A stretch of DNA of 64,000 bases from Nectonema munidae (taxonomy: Eukaryota > Nematomorpha > Nectonematoida > Nectonematidae), in the NCBI GenBank assembly GCA_030549495.1, contig JAUIRK010000266.1, positions 1 to 64,000 on the forward strand, read 5' to 3'. The notes under the pieces are model-generated. The model worked only from the letters and a program-made list of their open reading frames with translations. It searched no databases and was not told the origin of the DNA. Position numbers and translations under genes: made by a program. Positions 24,801-39,800 of the stretch are shown here, piece by piece (positions within the stretch are counted from its first letter, which is position 1; each line of letters opens with the position of its first letter).

Positions 24801-27800
24801 TCATCACATGGGCAAAGAAGTTATGTAGGAAAGTGGATTGAAAAATGAAAGCGGAAGCTGAGATTATTAAAGTGTGGCTTTAATGCAAACGCACCAATGC
24901 CCAATGAAAACGGCAAATGGTATCAATATCCCAAGAGGAAATGAACTTGCCAAAAAAGAGAATGAAGAAATAAAAAATAGTGATTATTATAAGTAAACAG
25001 AGATTACTAACCGCAAATCTTTACCTCTCTACCAAGATAACGAATGAGTGATGATAATGATCAACTTGAAAGTTATGAACGTCTGTCTCCCGAGTAGTAG
25101 TAATCTAGCCATCTTTAAAATCCGGGTAAAAACTGGCACCGATTGAAGTTTTAGCACATTTCAAAAGAATACTTTTAATTTTTTAAGCTCAAAGTTTATC
25201 GAATATTATTATTGAAAAGATAAGTTAAATAAGATACTTGCAGAGTTCGTATGCAAACTACGCGAAATTTAAGTAGTGCAAAGAGAACATCCTTAACACA
25301 AGCTGGCTTTATACCTATAGGCCTTAATTTACCCCTGTAAAATTCTCCCAAAAAATAAACAATATTAGTTTCAATTTTTTGTTGATAAAAATCAACGGTC
25401 ATTTTGATTGGCGCCTCCAATGAACGAAAATATAAGCATATAAAATGTATTTATCATTCTCATTCACTATTTATCAACAAAATATTGTCTACAAGAGTGC
25501 CAATTTTTAACTGACCGCATGGTGCTTCCGTTCTCCAAAAATGTGTGTCTCTTTGTGCATTAAAAATGCATTAGTTTTTTAAGGTTATTTGGCCAAAGGA
25601 CTTTTAGCCAATGGATATTTGGCAGTACAAAAATCTTACTAAACGGACATTTCACCGAATGGACCATTTGTCATGTAACTTCAAGAAGATAAAAATATTC
25701 ATCACCTAATTTGTGTATAGAAGTTAGGAATAATAAAAGAAAACAAAAATTATGCTGTAGATTTGTAATTAGTCATGTCATATCATAACACATTTGGCAA
25801 TGTAACTCCGAGTAAATAAGTTATTCATCACATAATTATAATTTGTGTATAAAAAATAATAATAGAAAACAAAAATTTCGCTACAGATTTGCACAGAGCG
25901 CAAGATTGCAAACTTACTGGAAGTAAAGCAAGGCTATCAAAAATTGTCAAATGGTATGTACATGTTTGGTGAAATGTCCATTCGCTTAAATATGTCCCCT
26001 CGGCTAAATATCCCTCTGTCAAATGTCGGTGGGCTAAATGTTCTTCGGCCAAATGTCTGCCGGTAAAATGTAGGTCAAATATCTAATCTGAGGGGCATTA
26101 TCGATACTTCTTAACTCATCATCTATTAATGATTTTTTAGACGGATGCCTTTCTCAGCGTTGACCATTAATAATAATCGTTTGAACTTACTGAAATTACT
26201 TTTTCGAGACTTCAGAGATCGAATCCTGACACCTTACTACACAAAGCCAGAATATAGCTAGCCAATTACAGCGCTCTTAACTCATATCACTATTATATAT
26301 TTGTTAAAAATACATTACATACTCAATTTTTTTGTTCAAATCGAAAAAAGATACTTGATAAAATTGTTATCGAAAATTAAAAATGTTCAAAGGTGTGGTC
26401 TACTAGTGAAATATTTGTTTTATACACCACTGTAGCGCTTGGTCATAACATCATATGTTAACTGCGTCACACGATTTAAAAAAGGTTCATCAAAATCCTT
26501 GGTTAAACTTTATTAGTTGTTGTTGTTGTTAGCCCCTAGATTATACTATCTTTATATGAGTATAATCTATCAGTTGAAAACAAGGCTTTGTTTAAACTGA
26601 GAGAGTATTTCCATAAAAGCAAATACTCTCAGGGAAAAGTGTAGAATTTTGTTACACTTTCGCAGCAGCAGCGATAAACCAGTGTAATTTCAGCCAACAC
26701 GCAAAAATCCACAATAAGGTACTGCTGGCTTTTTGAAGGCTTCTACATATAGCTAGAAATAATATATATATATTTATAATAATAATATGATATATAATAC
26801 ATGTAAATGAGTCAGATCCAAGCTTCTGCTAAACGGTTTCCCCACAAAGTAAGTAGGTTAACTATTTTGCATGGCTTTTACCATAAGTGAATGGGTTTGA
26901 GTGTCGTGAAAATATGTGGGCAGTTAAATAAATGATGAGTGTTGTGTGGGTGTTGATTGCAAACTGGACAGAGTGGATTTGAATGTGTCTCAAAACAATT
27001 CACAAAAAAATGACTAAAACACATACACATACAAACTTTATTAGTCTTTTAAACATGCGAGGCCTTCCAACATGTCAGTAAACTTCCGTGCTTTGGCGGA
27101 GCTACGTTATATCAGATCAATTTATAATGACTTTTTTGCTTAAGGGGATAGGAAATCAGCACGCTATACCCGCAATTTCGTTGTAGCCGACTTCGTTATA
27201 AGCGGTTTATTTAAAACAAAGAGATTTTGACCGGACAATCAAATTGTTTCGTTGTATGCATAAGTTCGTTATAACCAACTCCGTTATAAACAGATTTCCC
27301 TGTATTTTAGTAAGTTGTTTTATTATTTATTGATAAAATATTTTTATATAATCCTTAATACCGTATATTTCGGAGTATAAGTCGACCCCCAAAATGAGAG
27401 TAATTTGTTATGATTTTTGCTAATATCTGAGGTATAAGTCGACATCTAAAATACAGAACTCGCATAGGTTATCGGCTAGACTAAGCAGCAGTGTACAAGT
27501 TACCATATATAAAACACCAGGTATTGATTAAAGACAACCGGTATGTCATTACAAATGTTGTTCTACTTACAATATGAAATAATATATAAGGTAGTGATTG
27601 AAAATCAGCAATCATAATTTTAAGAGATAAGTAAATTAGGTAAGTCCAAAAAATAATTCAAATACACTTAAAATTGCTTTTAGTCATACTTTTTTGGATA
27701 AAACTAAAATTTGAATATAAGTTAAATTGCTTATAATAAAACGTTGATTTCAAACATAAAGCAATTTATAATGAAAAATTTTATAGGAAACCTTAAAAAA

Positions 27801-30800
27801 TTCTTTAAGTGATATCTTAAAATATAGACGTGACTAAAAATGCATTAGGAAGCTCAAACATCTACTTCCCTCTCGAGACAGAATGAAATTAATTGTGATG
27901 AACTTACTTGCGATAAGGATACACAATTTCTGAGAACTTTTTCAACAACTTTTCTTTGGTATTTTCGTCTACAAAAATAACGATGGTTCGGCATCCGGGA
28001 CGAAGTGAACAAATCATGGCGTTGTATGTGTCTACTTTGAGTTCGTAAAATACAATGTCATGCTTCACGATCCTACAAAAAGAAGAACACAACTCTATAA
28101 TCTTTTCATACACACCACATGGAAAGGGGGTTTGCAACTTTTTTAGCAAACATACACCATGTTTCAACAAAAAACATCATACATATTAAAAAAATCGTTC
28201 ATAATACTATTATATAGATTGTAGAATATTATTATACAAATCCAGCTGAAAGGTTATTTTAAATAGCATTTAGATTTCAAACACGCTGGGTCCCAAAACA
28301 CGTCTTCGTGTTTTAGTTTTTGCTTATAGACAGTTTTGAAGAAAAACGTTTATCAGAAAAGAATTCAACAATAGACTTTGTTATACATTATTTAATAAAA
28401 AATTATATTTCAAAAAAATTGAAGACAAGATATCCGGAAGTATCCGTAAAATTTTCCGATGGGATTTCGATTAGGATACATGAAAAAAGCCGGATTCTTA
28501 CGATTCCAATTCCGATTAATCACCCCATCACTAGTGTAAAGAAATTTTAAGAAGACAAAAATCAAACTTTGGCTTAAACTGACCAGAAGCACCATTTTAG
28601 GCGGGACAGTCCCATTTTTATCATGTATTTTGATAGAGTTTCTATAAAAAATTTAAAACCAACATCCGTTATTTGATTTTTCAGGTATTTATTTACCAAA
28701 GTTTAAAATGTAATTATTTTCTTCAATGAACAGTCTAAAATTTTAGCATTTTGTATGGAAATTCTTGTATTTCCTTTTATTCATTATATAATTTTTATGG
28801 TAAGGCATATGTGAAGATTTCGTGGATTAATTTAAGTGAGAAGACAAAATTTGGGCTGTTTCTATCGATCCATGAGAATTGCAGTGGAAGGATGAATCGA
28901 AGCCGTGAACATGAAGAATCAAAAAAGAGTGTTTTAGATAAGCACACTCACCGTACAATAATGTTGACAAACATTAAACAAAACTCCAAATATTTTTAAC
29001 TATTGTTTGCAATTTTGGAATTTCTTTCAACACCCTTTCCCTTCCAACTCTTGTCTCTGAATACAACACAAGAAAATTCAGAGTATAACCTTTGAAGCTC
29101 AAGGCGGATGAATATAATAAAACTAAAAAAAACTCAGACAATTAAAATGTCTATTTTCAACATAAAACTCTTTTATACGCAAAGCAGAACAATTTGATTA
29201 ATCCCTATTGAATTTCATTGGAAATTCTAGTTAGTCTGAATTCCTCTACAGGAACAACAACCTAAAATGGGTTCTTAAGAGGTAATTCAGAAATCATTCT
29301 GAAAAAAATTTCATTGAGAAAATTTGATTCAATACTGTACAATCATTTTATTCCTTCAAACATATTATTTGGAATTTGGATGTTACCATCATTCATGTAT
29401 TGAATATGAATCATAAAGACAAAAAAGAATAAAGACACAAGAAGAAGAATTAATTGGAGATTTTTCTATTATATTATATAATACAATTTTTTATCCTATG
29501 AAATAAACCCGAAAAAAATAGCGGGTTTAAAAAAAGATGTACTGCAGTTAATTTAAAAAATAGCTAGTTTACCAAAAACGCATAAACTATATAGTTTGTT
29601 TTACACAAAGGTAAATGTACCTTGGGCTGTTTTCATCTAGAAAGCACAATTGCGCCTCTTGTCTATGAGGAAAGTAGGCTTAATGCGGGATCGAACCCAA
29701 GACATCGAAACCCACCTTCTTACACAGTAGACATCTAACTACTAACTTAGCAATCTTACTTGACTAACTGACTAAGTTAGTAAAAAAAATAACTGAACTT
29801 GTTAACCAAACTACTGGATAACGAGAAAATTAAATAAATAACCAAAAACAAAAACTTTTAGGAGTATTAAAGTTGATAAATTTGTTTAGTGGTTATACTA
29901 TTCACTTGTTAATTTCTTTTCGGTTTCATATTTTCCATTATTATAGTTTACACTTTTTAAAAATAAATTTCTTGTTTTTAAGACGATAATAAACTTATTA
30001 TAAATTTTATTTCTGTATTTATTAAATTGCTTTCTCCTTTCTAAAATTTTAAGTACAAACTACCATAGACTACAATTCAAAACTATTATATATAATAGTA
30101 TTGAAAATTTAAAAAATATTTTCATAGAAAAAGAGAGAAATACCTATTTGGCAATTTTCTATAATTTTTCTTCTTAAAAACATTTTCTTCCTCGAGTTTG
30201 CTACAAAATAAAAAATTAAATGTATTAAAACTAAAATAAAAAGATTATTTAAGCACACTTTTGAAAATAAAATATGTTTATCATTTATGGGGGAAATTTT
30301 TTTAACCCTTTAAGGACCGGAATTTTGAAGACTACTCGTCTGCATTGAATTTTGTATGTTTTAAGCAGATGATTATTATTTCTTGGTACACCGGTGTCAC
30401 ACTAATCTTCAAAGAGTAAAAATTGAATACCATAGTATATTCTATTAGGGTGGCATCTATTTTTTTACTTTCGGAAAACTTATCTCCCAATCTCTAAAAT
30501 TGTTCTTTTTACAAAACAACATATTAGACATATTTAAGATGACCTTTGCCAAACGTAAACATATCTGAAATTTTGATTTTGAGTTAAAATTAGTTGCTTT
30601 TTTAACAAAATAAATATTAATTTTTGTTTTAAATATCATAAAATTAATTTTGTTTACAAAACCTGTCCATTTGGGAGTAAACAATGACAGTAATTGGCAA
30701 ATGACTGTTTTTGCCAAGAGCTCATAAATACTAAAAAGTGCACTGGAGGGTACACTCATTTAAGGGAAAAAAAGGACTATTTAACTGAAATCTAAATTTG

Positions 30801-33800
30801 TTATCCTAGTTCTTTGGAGATTATAAAATTTATTTTTGCACAGGTTGTAATCAAGTGTCTGTCTGTGCGTATAACTCTTTCTACCAATGTTGTGTAGGTT
30901 TCGAGCAAAGCGATAAACCAATGGGCCGGATTAATTATATTTAGATATATTGGGAATTTTTCAATACAGATCACCTGTTTGTTATAGACAAGTTAAAATT
31001 TTCACATATTGTTACAAAGCTTGTCCAATAAATCTCCGCTATTCACAGAATAATTTCCTATTATTTTGTAAAAGTGATTCCGAAATTGAAATAATACCGT
31101 GATTAGTAGGAGTCTGTTTAAGTGTATTTTTACAACATAGGAGTTGCAAATCTTACAGCAAAAAATGAAAATTTTATTTTTTTTAGTAAAAAGTGCCGAT
31201 TCAGACAAAAAATGATCAGAAGTGAAAACCTGCTTAAGTGTTATGATGAATGGAAAATAATACAAAAAATGTTTCCAAGATATATTTTATAAAAAATAAT
31301 AAATTAGTTGAAAACATGGATATTTATTTGGCATAACGCTTTCAGATACAAATTGAAGAAGACACATTTTTTATTGCTTCAACGTAAAAAGATCGATCAG
31401 GTTCGATGTTAGGAATAGACCAAAAACTAAAATAAAAGAAGAAAGATCGAATTGAAAGAAAAAGATAAGCAAAAATTTGCAAAGAAATAGAACACAAACT
31501 TGAAACGTATCAATTTTCAGAAGACGATTCAGACCACTTTTAATTAAACGAAAAAGTTGATAGCCCATATTGACATATAAAGCAAAAATGGAGATATAAT
31601 AAAATCAAAGTTAAAAAAGTAAAATTCTCAAAAAAAATTGTCGCCTTTTTTAAACTTTGATTTTTCATACTTCATAAATTTTTACACAAAAAAACTTTTT
31701 CACAAGGTGATCAATTAAGTGTTTTCGTTGATTAGGATACTTCAACTTGGAATCATTTTTCAAGTTTCAAAGAAGGCTTTGAAAAATTTGAGAAAATGGT
31801 AGTTGCTATTGATGTTGCAGAAAGAAGAATAAAATTCATACAAGACTATGATAATAATCTTCTAACAATGGATGAAAATGAAAAAGAATTTATTCTACAA
31901 AATGTCATTAAAAACGAGAAAACTTGTCCAAGAGCGACAAAACATGAAGTATAAAATTATTTTTTAGTAAATTATTATTGTTAATATTTTACAGAAGTTT
32001 TTTTAGAAATTCAAAGAGGAATTTTAAACATTTACGTAAAGTGATTCATAAAATGCTGCTGCACTAAAAACAGTGTAGTTTTTAAGAGCGCTTTATCTGA
32101 GCTAGAGATATTGATGGAGAACCGCTGCTCTAGACGTGGCTCTGAATAATATATTTGTCTGTGTGTAACATTGAAATATTTTTAAAAGAAAAGAGACTAT
32201 CTAATGTTAGAGAACATTAGATCATTATGAGGAATTTTTCTATTTCCTCAAACTTAGTGATAAATTTTATATATAAAATAGTACGTACAGCCAAACCTTT
32301 ATTAGTGAAAGCCTCATTATACAGCTGATTTTAACTATTCAATTTTCCTCTTAATTTGCATAATAGTTGACAAGTTCTTAAGAAAATTCTAGACGGGTCT
32401 TAGTGTGCAAAATTTTGGAAACGCATTGTAGAGGTCAGGATTACTGTAGAATAAGCATTAATATTGAGTTTACGTTTAGTGTTAGCGAAAATGGTAGATA
32501 CGTACATTTACATCTACATTTTTAGTCATTCTTGAGACCAAATTTCGTATTTATTTGTATTAATACACGTCTGACACAAAAACATTTAGACACACATACA
32601 CAGTACACACACATACATATACTATACATAGACACTTGAATACTACTTATATACATTGAAATACTTAAATCTCAAAAACAGTGGTATAGCGTTAATTCGA
32701 ATTTGAATATAGAGAGGTTTCCCTGCATCCCCTATAAAGCTAAAATGAAGGAAAGGCAGCACGCACAAGAGATAGGAAATGAAGAAGCCAGCGCAAAGCA
32801 CGAAAAAGAAGGAGAAGATGATGGAGAGAACGGTGATGGTATCGCTGTTGCTCACACTCTTGAGGAGCAGTGTTACGAATTTGTGAACTTTTAGGTAGCA
32901 TCTGACGATGAGCGGGCCATGCATTTCGGGAACCAGCTTCGCAACACTTGGAGACATGCGCGTGAAGAATTGATCCGGTTGCTCTTGATACTTGCTGTAT
33001 AGATTATTCCATAAGCTAAGACATTTCTAAATCAAAAAATTATTTAAAGGCAAAAAACCTTTTAAAAGACTCCGATTTTTTAATCAGACAAAAAGTTAAT
33101 AAGTAACTTGTATTAACTAATAGTGCTCATTTTTTACCCTTTATGTTGTTGGATTCAGTTAGATTTCACATTTTATATGAAATTATTATTAGCATGAATG
33201 TTTTCTAACTAAAAAAAGTTAGCGGTTCTATGAGATCCCATGGCTTTTCAAGAGGATTTAACGCTTAATTCAAAAATAATAAAAAATAAACTATACCTTT
33301 TTTATCATTTTGTATTTCTTTAAATGCAGAAATTGAACCATATGTAGGCGAAAAAGCAAACAGAAACGCGAGCAAAGATTGAATTTTAAAGGTTTTTTTC
33401 CTTTTTATGTTTTTGATCTCGAACGACGCCCGTCTCCACTTTTGAATCCGAGAAATAAAGCAAGACTGTTGTCACTTATGAACACCACTTCACATTAGGT
33501 ATTCAAAATACTCATCTCAAAGCATTTTTAACCTATTTTATGATGAATATTCATGCTTTATATAAAAATATCATATATTTTAAGAATGCATTTTTAATTT
33601 TTTCTTTATACGATAGCGAACTAGTTTATAAAGAATAAATAGTAAATTAGTAAAAAACAGGGGTAAATAAAATCCAAATTTGCTTATTTTTATCTTGACC
33701 GTTCATAAAGGTACCTGTTTTTTTCTTACGAGTTGTCCGGAGGTGACTTTCGTGAGAAGCAAGAAGCTGCTGCTAAATTGCCTTTAGAAATGTTCAAAAA

Positions 33801-36800
33801 ATAAAGTTGCTTATTCTGCCAAAATAAATATAGCCATCTCAATTATTTTATTAATATCTGGTCGTTATGTAGAAAAAAATAATTTAGTAGGAAGAAAATG
33901 GTATTTTTCATTATTTTATAGGAAAAATCTGTATTTTTTATAACTTTATGGGGATTTTTTTTTATTTTTTCTTATTTTATAGGAAAAAATCTGTATTTTT
34001 ACTTATTTTCTTCCTAGGAAAATGACTGATTTTTTTCCTCGACTTTCGGTCGATGCAAACTTATCTGCCTCAGGTAAAAAATAAAACAATGCAGCCATAA
34101 GTCCAAATTTTTTAAGTGCACTGCGCGCCATAAAAAGCTTGTAATAACATTACTCGAGATACACAAGAATTATTAACTCATATCATCTTACGGATCTGAA
34201 TTCAAACTCTTCTTTCCAAAATGTATACTATATTTGATTAAAGTGCACAAAGAAATGCTCAAAATGGAGAATAGATAGGGCTGGAGTGATAACCCCTCAA
34301 ACCCGTGTTTTTGTAATGGCTTTTTAGAGTTTAGCCGTGCCGTTACGCCTCATTTTTGAGAGGCAACACTTCAAAAATTTGGCGCTATGAATTTTTTTTT
34401 CCTTTGAACTAATACATGAATACAATTATCATTTCATTCATGTGCAATACAAGCATTATGGGAAAAAAGAGAACTTGCACAGTTTGCACCAATCATTACG
34501 ACGTATTAACAAAATTGACAGATGATAAGGACTCACTGATCTTGACGTAGGCGAAGAATAGGCTCTCATACTCCCTCGTATTTTTTCAAGATTGCTATAT
34601 ACGTAGACAACTCGCATCACTAGTTGCATGTCATGGTAGTCTACATACTTATTCTTTAATCGTATGCTAAGCGCTGATCAACATATACACGAAAAGAATA
34701 ATAGTCTACAATTATATTTTTGTCTATGTGAGGCTTAATCTTAAAAGATTATAAAAATCATGTGTCTCTTTGAAAACCCTTTCATTTCAAAATGTTAAAC
34801 CGTTTGAATTTATTAGAAATTATGTTTTAATTTTATTTTTATAATAAAAAAAGGTATGGATTTGTTAAAATTTTTAAAATAATATAAAAAATCAAGAAAA
34901 ACAGGCAACAATTAAAACAAAATGTGGTTATAAGAACTAACATAAGGGATCAATTTTAGTTCGTTATTTCCGAATTTCGTTATACCAGGAAGGACATAAA
35001 AAGCTGTGAATAAAACATTTTTTATTTTAAATAAATGCAAACACCTTATATCATACATAGTGTAATAAACATACGTTAAACACATGAAAATTTAAGTGAT
35101 ATTCATACAGTGGTCAATAAAACATATAGGAAACTTGTAATTATTCAGTGAATAGAAAAATCATAAACATAAAAAAATACGAATCTTAACAAAGTCTGTG
35201 ATCTTCTTAACGCTGTAGCGAGTAGTCATAATAGCATATGTTAACTCCGCAATACGATTGAAATAAAGTTTATCAAAACCCTTGCTCAAACGATAGTCTT
35301 TTAAATATCCAGTAAACTTCCGTGGTTTCGGGGAGCTACAATATATCATGTTAATTTATAATGACGTTGTAGCTTAGGTACCCAGACATTTGGGCGAAGG
35401 GATATTCAGCGGACGGGTATTTCGCCAAACAAAGTTTACCAAACGGAGATTTGAAGGACGGGTATTTAAACGAAAATGTAAATACAATTTGGTATTTTTG
35501 TAAACATTAAAACAATCGTATTTTATTGGATGCAGAAGTCTGAGAAATGATTTTACTCAGTAAATATCATAACTATAAAAATATAGTTATATATCTTAAC
35601 ACATTTGTCATATAACTTCCAGCGGTTAAGGTTATTCATGACATAATTTGTGTATAAAAGTTATGAATAATAAGAAACAAAAATTAGAAATTTGTATAGA
35701 GCACAAGCTTGCAAAATTACTGGAAGTAAAGCAGCGTCTACAAAAATGGTCAAATTGAATGTACATTTTGGGTTAAATCTCGATTATGTCGAATCCGCTA
35801 AATGTCGGGTCATGGTGGCTTAAAAAGCTACGAAATTAATACGCTATACCCGGACTTTTTTATAATCGAATTCGTTATAGGAGGTTTTATTTAGATATAA
35901 TATAGAGATTTTGACCAGGCAAGCAAATTGTTTCATTATATGCGAAATTTCGTTAAAACTGACTTCATTATAAACAGATTTCACTGTATAATTTAAAATG
36001 CAGCCACGAACAAAAATTTTTTATACAAAATATTTAAAAAACTGATAGACAAGCATAATTTTATTCGGAAAAAGATTGTGCTTTTTCTGAACCGGATTTG
36101 TAATTTATCAAGCAAAGCCAGATTATACTTTCATTGAATGCAATAGCGAAAAAATAAAAAAACAACAAATATACCTTTCTGAATTCAAAGGAGTTTAAGT
36201 AAGCTTGGAAAGCTTCATCGTGAGTAGTCGGTATGGAGTGTGTGTCGTAGAGATAGAAGGCCTTCTGATCAGCGTTCGTATGGCGCGAAATAATGAGGAT
36301 GTTTAAGTGTGAGTCGTATTTCTTTCGTCTCTTCATCTCTTTGAAAAGGTTGGAAGCGTCTTGAAAGGAGTCGATAAATTGTGGCTGCTTATCAGCGTAG
36401 AGTAACATGAATGTTAATTCTTTATTTGTCCCTAGCTCACCTTCAAAAGAAAAAGGTGCAATTGTCAAGTAGAATAAAAAGAAATATTTTAGTATATTTC
36501 AATTCAAAGCTTTTCAAAAAATAATTTTCTAAATAATAGGGATGCTAATGATTTATATCCTAATTACAAAATGAGACTCCAAGAAATTGCATGTCCAAGT
36601 AGTTTCGTACTTGCATGAAAGCGAGATAAATTTAACATAATACAATAAAAAAATTTTAATCAAATGATGTACTTTACATTAAAAAATAACAACATTGTTC
36701 GACGTATTAAAATGTCAAAATCAATTAACAAATGAGTGGAAGACATCTGTGTATTGAAAAAGATTGACTTGTATTATCATCAATGGCAACGCGGATATCA

Positions 36801-39800
36801 AAAAATAGGGAATGCAAATCAAAGCTAAAAAAGACTCTGCGAATAGAAAAGAAACCAAGGAACGTTCTAATTGCCTTCGTAAAGAAGAATTAAAGACATC
36901 GGTAATAACTTAAAATTTACCTCAAACAGAATTTATACACTAGCATATATATTTATTATCTGTGCTTATAGAACTATGTATTGATTCCAAAGGAAATATC
37001 TTATATAGAAATGCCAGACTTTAGATCAATTTGTATAGCATTGTTGGCTTATGGAGATAATGATTACTCGGTTGATTACGAGACACGATTCACTTAAAGA
37101 ATTTTAGAAATAAAAGGAGAGAGTCAAAGTAAATAACCAAATCAAAATACGAAAAAGTGTCATCAAACAACGCGTCTGAAGAAGTATTAATTTTTTCTTA
37201 CTTATAATGTCTAAGATAATTTTCTTTTCACAGAGAGTGTTTCTTGCGTAACCGTAATTCTGGAAAGAGGGAGGATAAATATTAATGTGTAGCGATAAGA
37301 CTAATCTATAATACCCAAAGACATAAAAAATGAGGACAAGTGTGTCCTAGTGTTGGACAATTAATGGAGCCTTATCATAGTATGGTCTACCGATAGGCAA
37401 ATCGATAGAACCTATCATAAGTTAATATTAGATTAATGGATTTGAGCTTCTAAAATTGAAATCAAAAAGGTATCACAAAAAACGTTCAAAAAAGGTTATA
37501 CGCTGGTAAAGTTAGGAAACTTGGTTTTTTGGTTTTTAATTGCATTTATGGTTATATTTTAGTAAAAATGTTTTAAAAAATACTTTGAATATCATACATG
37601 TAGACATTATTCTTCTACGTGAAAAATATGAGTTTTGAAGAACCTTACAAAAAGGAATAAAATTTTAATTGTTAAACTTAGGAATAATGTAAAAAAGATA
37701 CCAAATATTAATAAATCATTATAGGATACATGACCCAAAATTTTATTGTAAAACCCACAACGAACACACTTCTACTAAATAGATTAATGACGATAGACCA
37801 AATAAGAGAATAAAAAAAAATTAAAAAAAAATCAAACCCAAATAATAAGAGCAATGTTTGAAAAAGTCCAGCTTCTGTCTTTCTTTATTATCTCTGGGTG
37901 ATGGCAGTTGAAGTTGTAGACGCTTAGAAGACAAAACCAAAACAACGCAAAGAGACTTTGTTAAAGAAGAAAATGGCGATTGTTGGGAATCCGGCAATGG
38001 GCAAATATCGTCAAAGACTTCTTGAGATGAAATACGCGGCAAAGACAGGTACGAATGATCTTTGATGAAGGCTTTTAAATCTTAAAAGACATGAAACAGT
38101 AACAAAAATTGGCTGAATCAACACCAACGAATCCCTACCTGGGGAGGACACTCTTCTCCCCCATATAGTCCGACTTAACAAGGGTTTACTGTATACACTT
38201 TTTTAATTAGTATTCCTAAAAAATTAAAATAATAAACAGTGGAGTGCAAATGTTTTCCGCCACAGCGAATATTTTTTTCTTTAGAATCCTTTGATCATTC
38301 AAATTTATTTATATTAAATTAATTCATTATAAATATTCTTTTTTCATTAATAAAAATTTCTGATTATTTTCTTTTTTAATTTATATATTTTATCTATTAA
38401 AAATTCTGTGCAAACGTTTTCGGCCCTTCTTTTCAATACTTTGTCTGATTTCCTTTAGCCCGAATAATTGAATCAATTCTTCTTGAAAGAGAGCTATAAA
38501 GATTCTCTATATATTCTCTATATATCCATAAAATTTCCCTTTTGCACACTCAAAGCATTTTTTTAATTGAACTTTATCCATAGTTGGTTTTTAGCAGACA
38601 AGCAAACATTCAAATGACTTTTTCTAAGGATTCGTATCAATTGAAATATATTTTGATAAATTATTTTCTTCCATTAATTGTCTTGTAGAAAAATAAGGAT
38701 TACTCTTTGACATTCACATTAATTTTTGGATATCTCTTATCAGTCATTTTTGAGGACGACTGCTTTTCGGTTTGTTGGTAACAGTTCCTGTACTTTTATA
38801 TATTGATAAAATTTGAGAAATATTACTTCTAGATATATTAAAGAATTTTGAAATTACACTTTGACTTTTGTTTATTGAAAGAAGTACAGCTTTAGTTCTC
38901 AATTCTAGAGATACTTTAGGCATGTCAGTCAAAAAAAGACGTAAAGAAAAGATCGTTAAAGAAAGCAGACAATTTAAAGAATTCAATTTTAGAAAAACAA
39001 TGATAAAAATTTATATTAAAATTTGAAAAAAATTGTTTTTACCTGAAAAGTCAATAAATGGCAGACAATTTTTGCATTGAATTTAATATACAAATAATAA
39101 TTTTGAATAAATTAAAAAAGAAAATAATCAGGAATTTTTATTAATGAAAAAAAAATTATTTTAAGATGGTATTTATAATGAATTAATTAAATACAAATAA
39201 ATTTCAATGATCAAAAGATTGTAAAGAAAAAAAATATTAGCTGTGGCCGAAAACATTTGCAATTCCACTGTATATAATTCTATAATATTTTTTACGGCCC
39301 AAAATTATTGGAGGAAGGATTCGTCCTCTGATTTGTTTTTCTAGATGGAAAAAACATTTCAAATTAAGTGGGCTATATAAATATTTTTATTTTAAGCGTG
39401 AAAATGGAAAAAGCATACCTGATAGATCTTTTGACTGAAATGTGAGAGGGATACGGGAATTATTTAAGAAAATGAGAAAGCGAAAAAAGTTGTCATTTTG
39501 GGAGCATAGGTCAGTGAGTAGAAATAAATTTTGCAACATTTTCGCGCTATTTTCTGAAATTTTATTCGGAAATAATTTTTGACAGGAAAAAAATCTATTT
39601 TTATTGAAAAAAAAATTAAGTGCAAGATTTTGATTTTTGTCAACGGAAAAATCAAGTTAATAAAAGCTCTCACCCAAACGAATATTTTTCTTTGTGAGCA
39701 AAGGAAGTCGTTAAAAACTGTAGAGAAGGGTGATGGTCTTGAGAGAACAAGAGACAGCGCACTTTGTTGTCAATGATCCAATTGTCGAGCCAAGAAATCA

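Noticed and set aside
25196-25420. Minus-strand 74-codon frame considered as the missing DNAJC16 exon between 27908 and 18648
   Set aside because: No resemblance to the family segment expected there (aromatic-rich, with a conserved Trp) and no suitable splice sites.
32703-32894. Plus-strand frame with ERQHAQEIGNEEASAKHEKEGE
   Set aside because: It is the antisense of the DNAJC16 transmembrane exon, whose conservation and splice phases decide the strand.
39419-39434. 16-bp microexon with perfect CAG/GTATGC borders in DNAJC16
   Set aside because: It would restore the wrong phase for the 38080 exon and supplies only five residues of the missing ~45-50.
39464-39565. Minus-strand YFYSLTYAPKMTTFF as the missing DNAJC16 exon (YAP resemblance)
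   Set aside because: Preceded by a fair acceptor, but the phase from the upstream exon gives an immediate stop and only three residues match.
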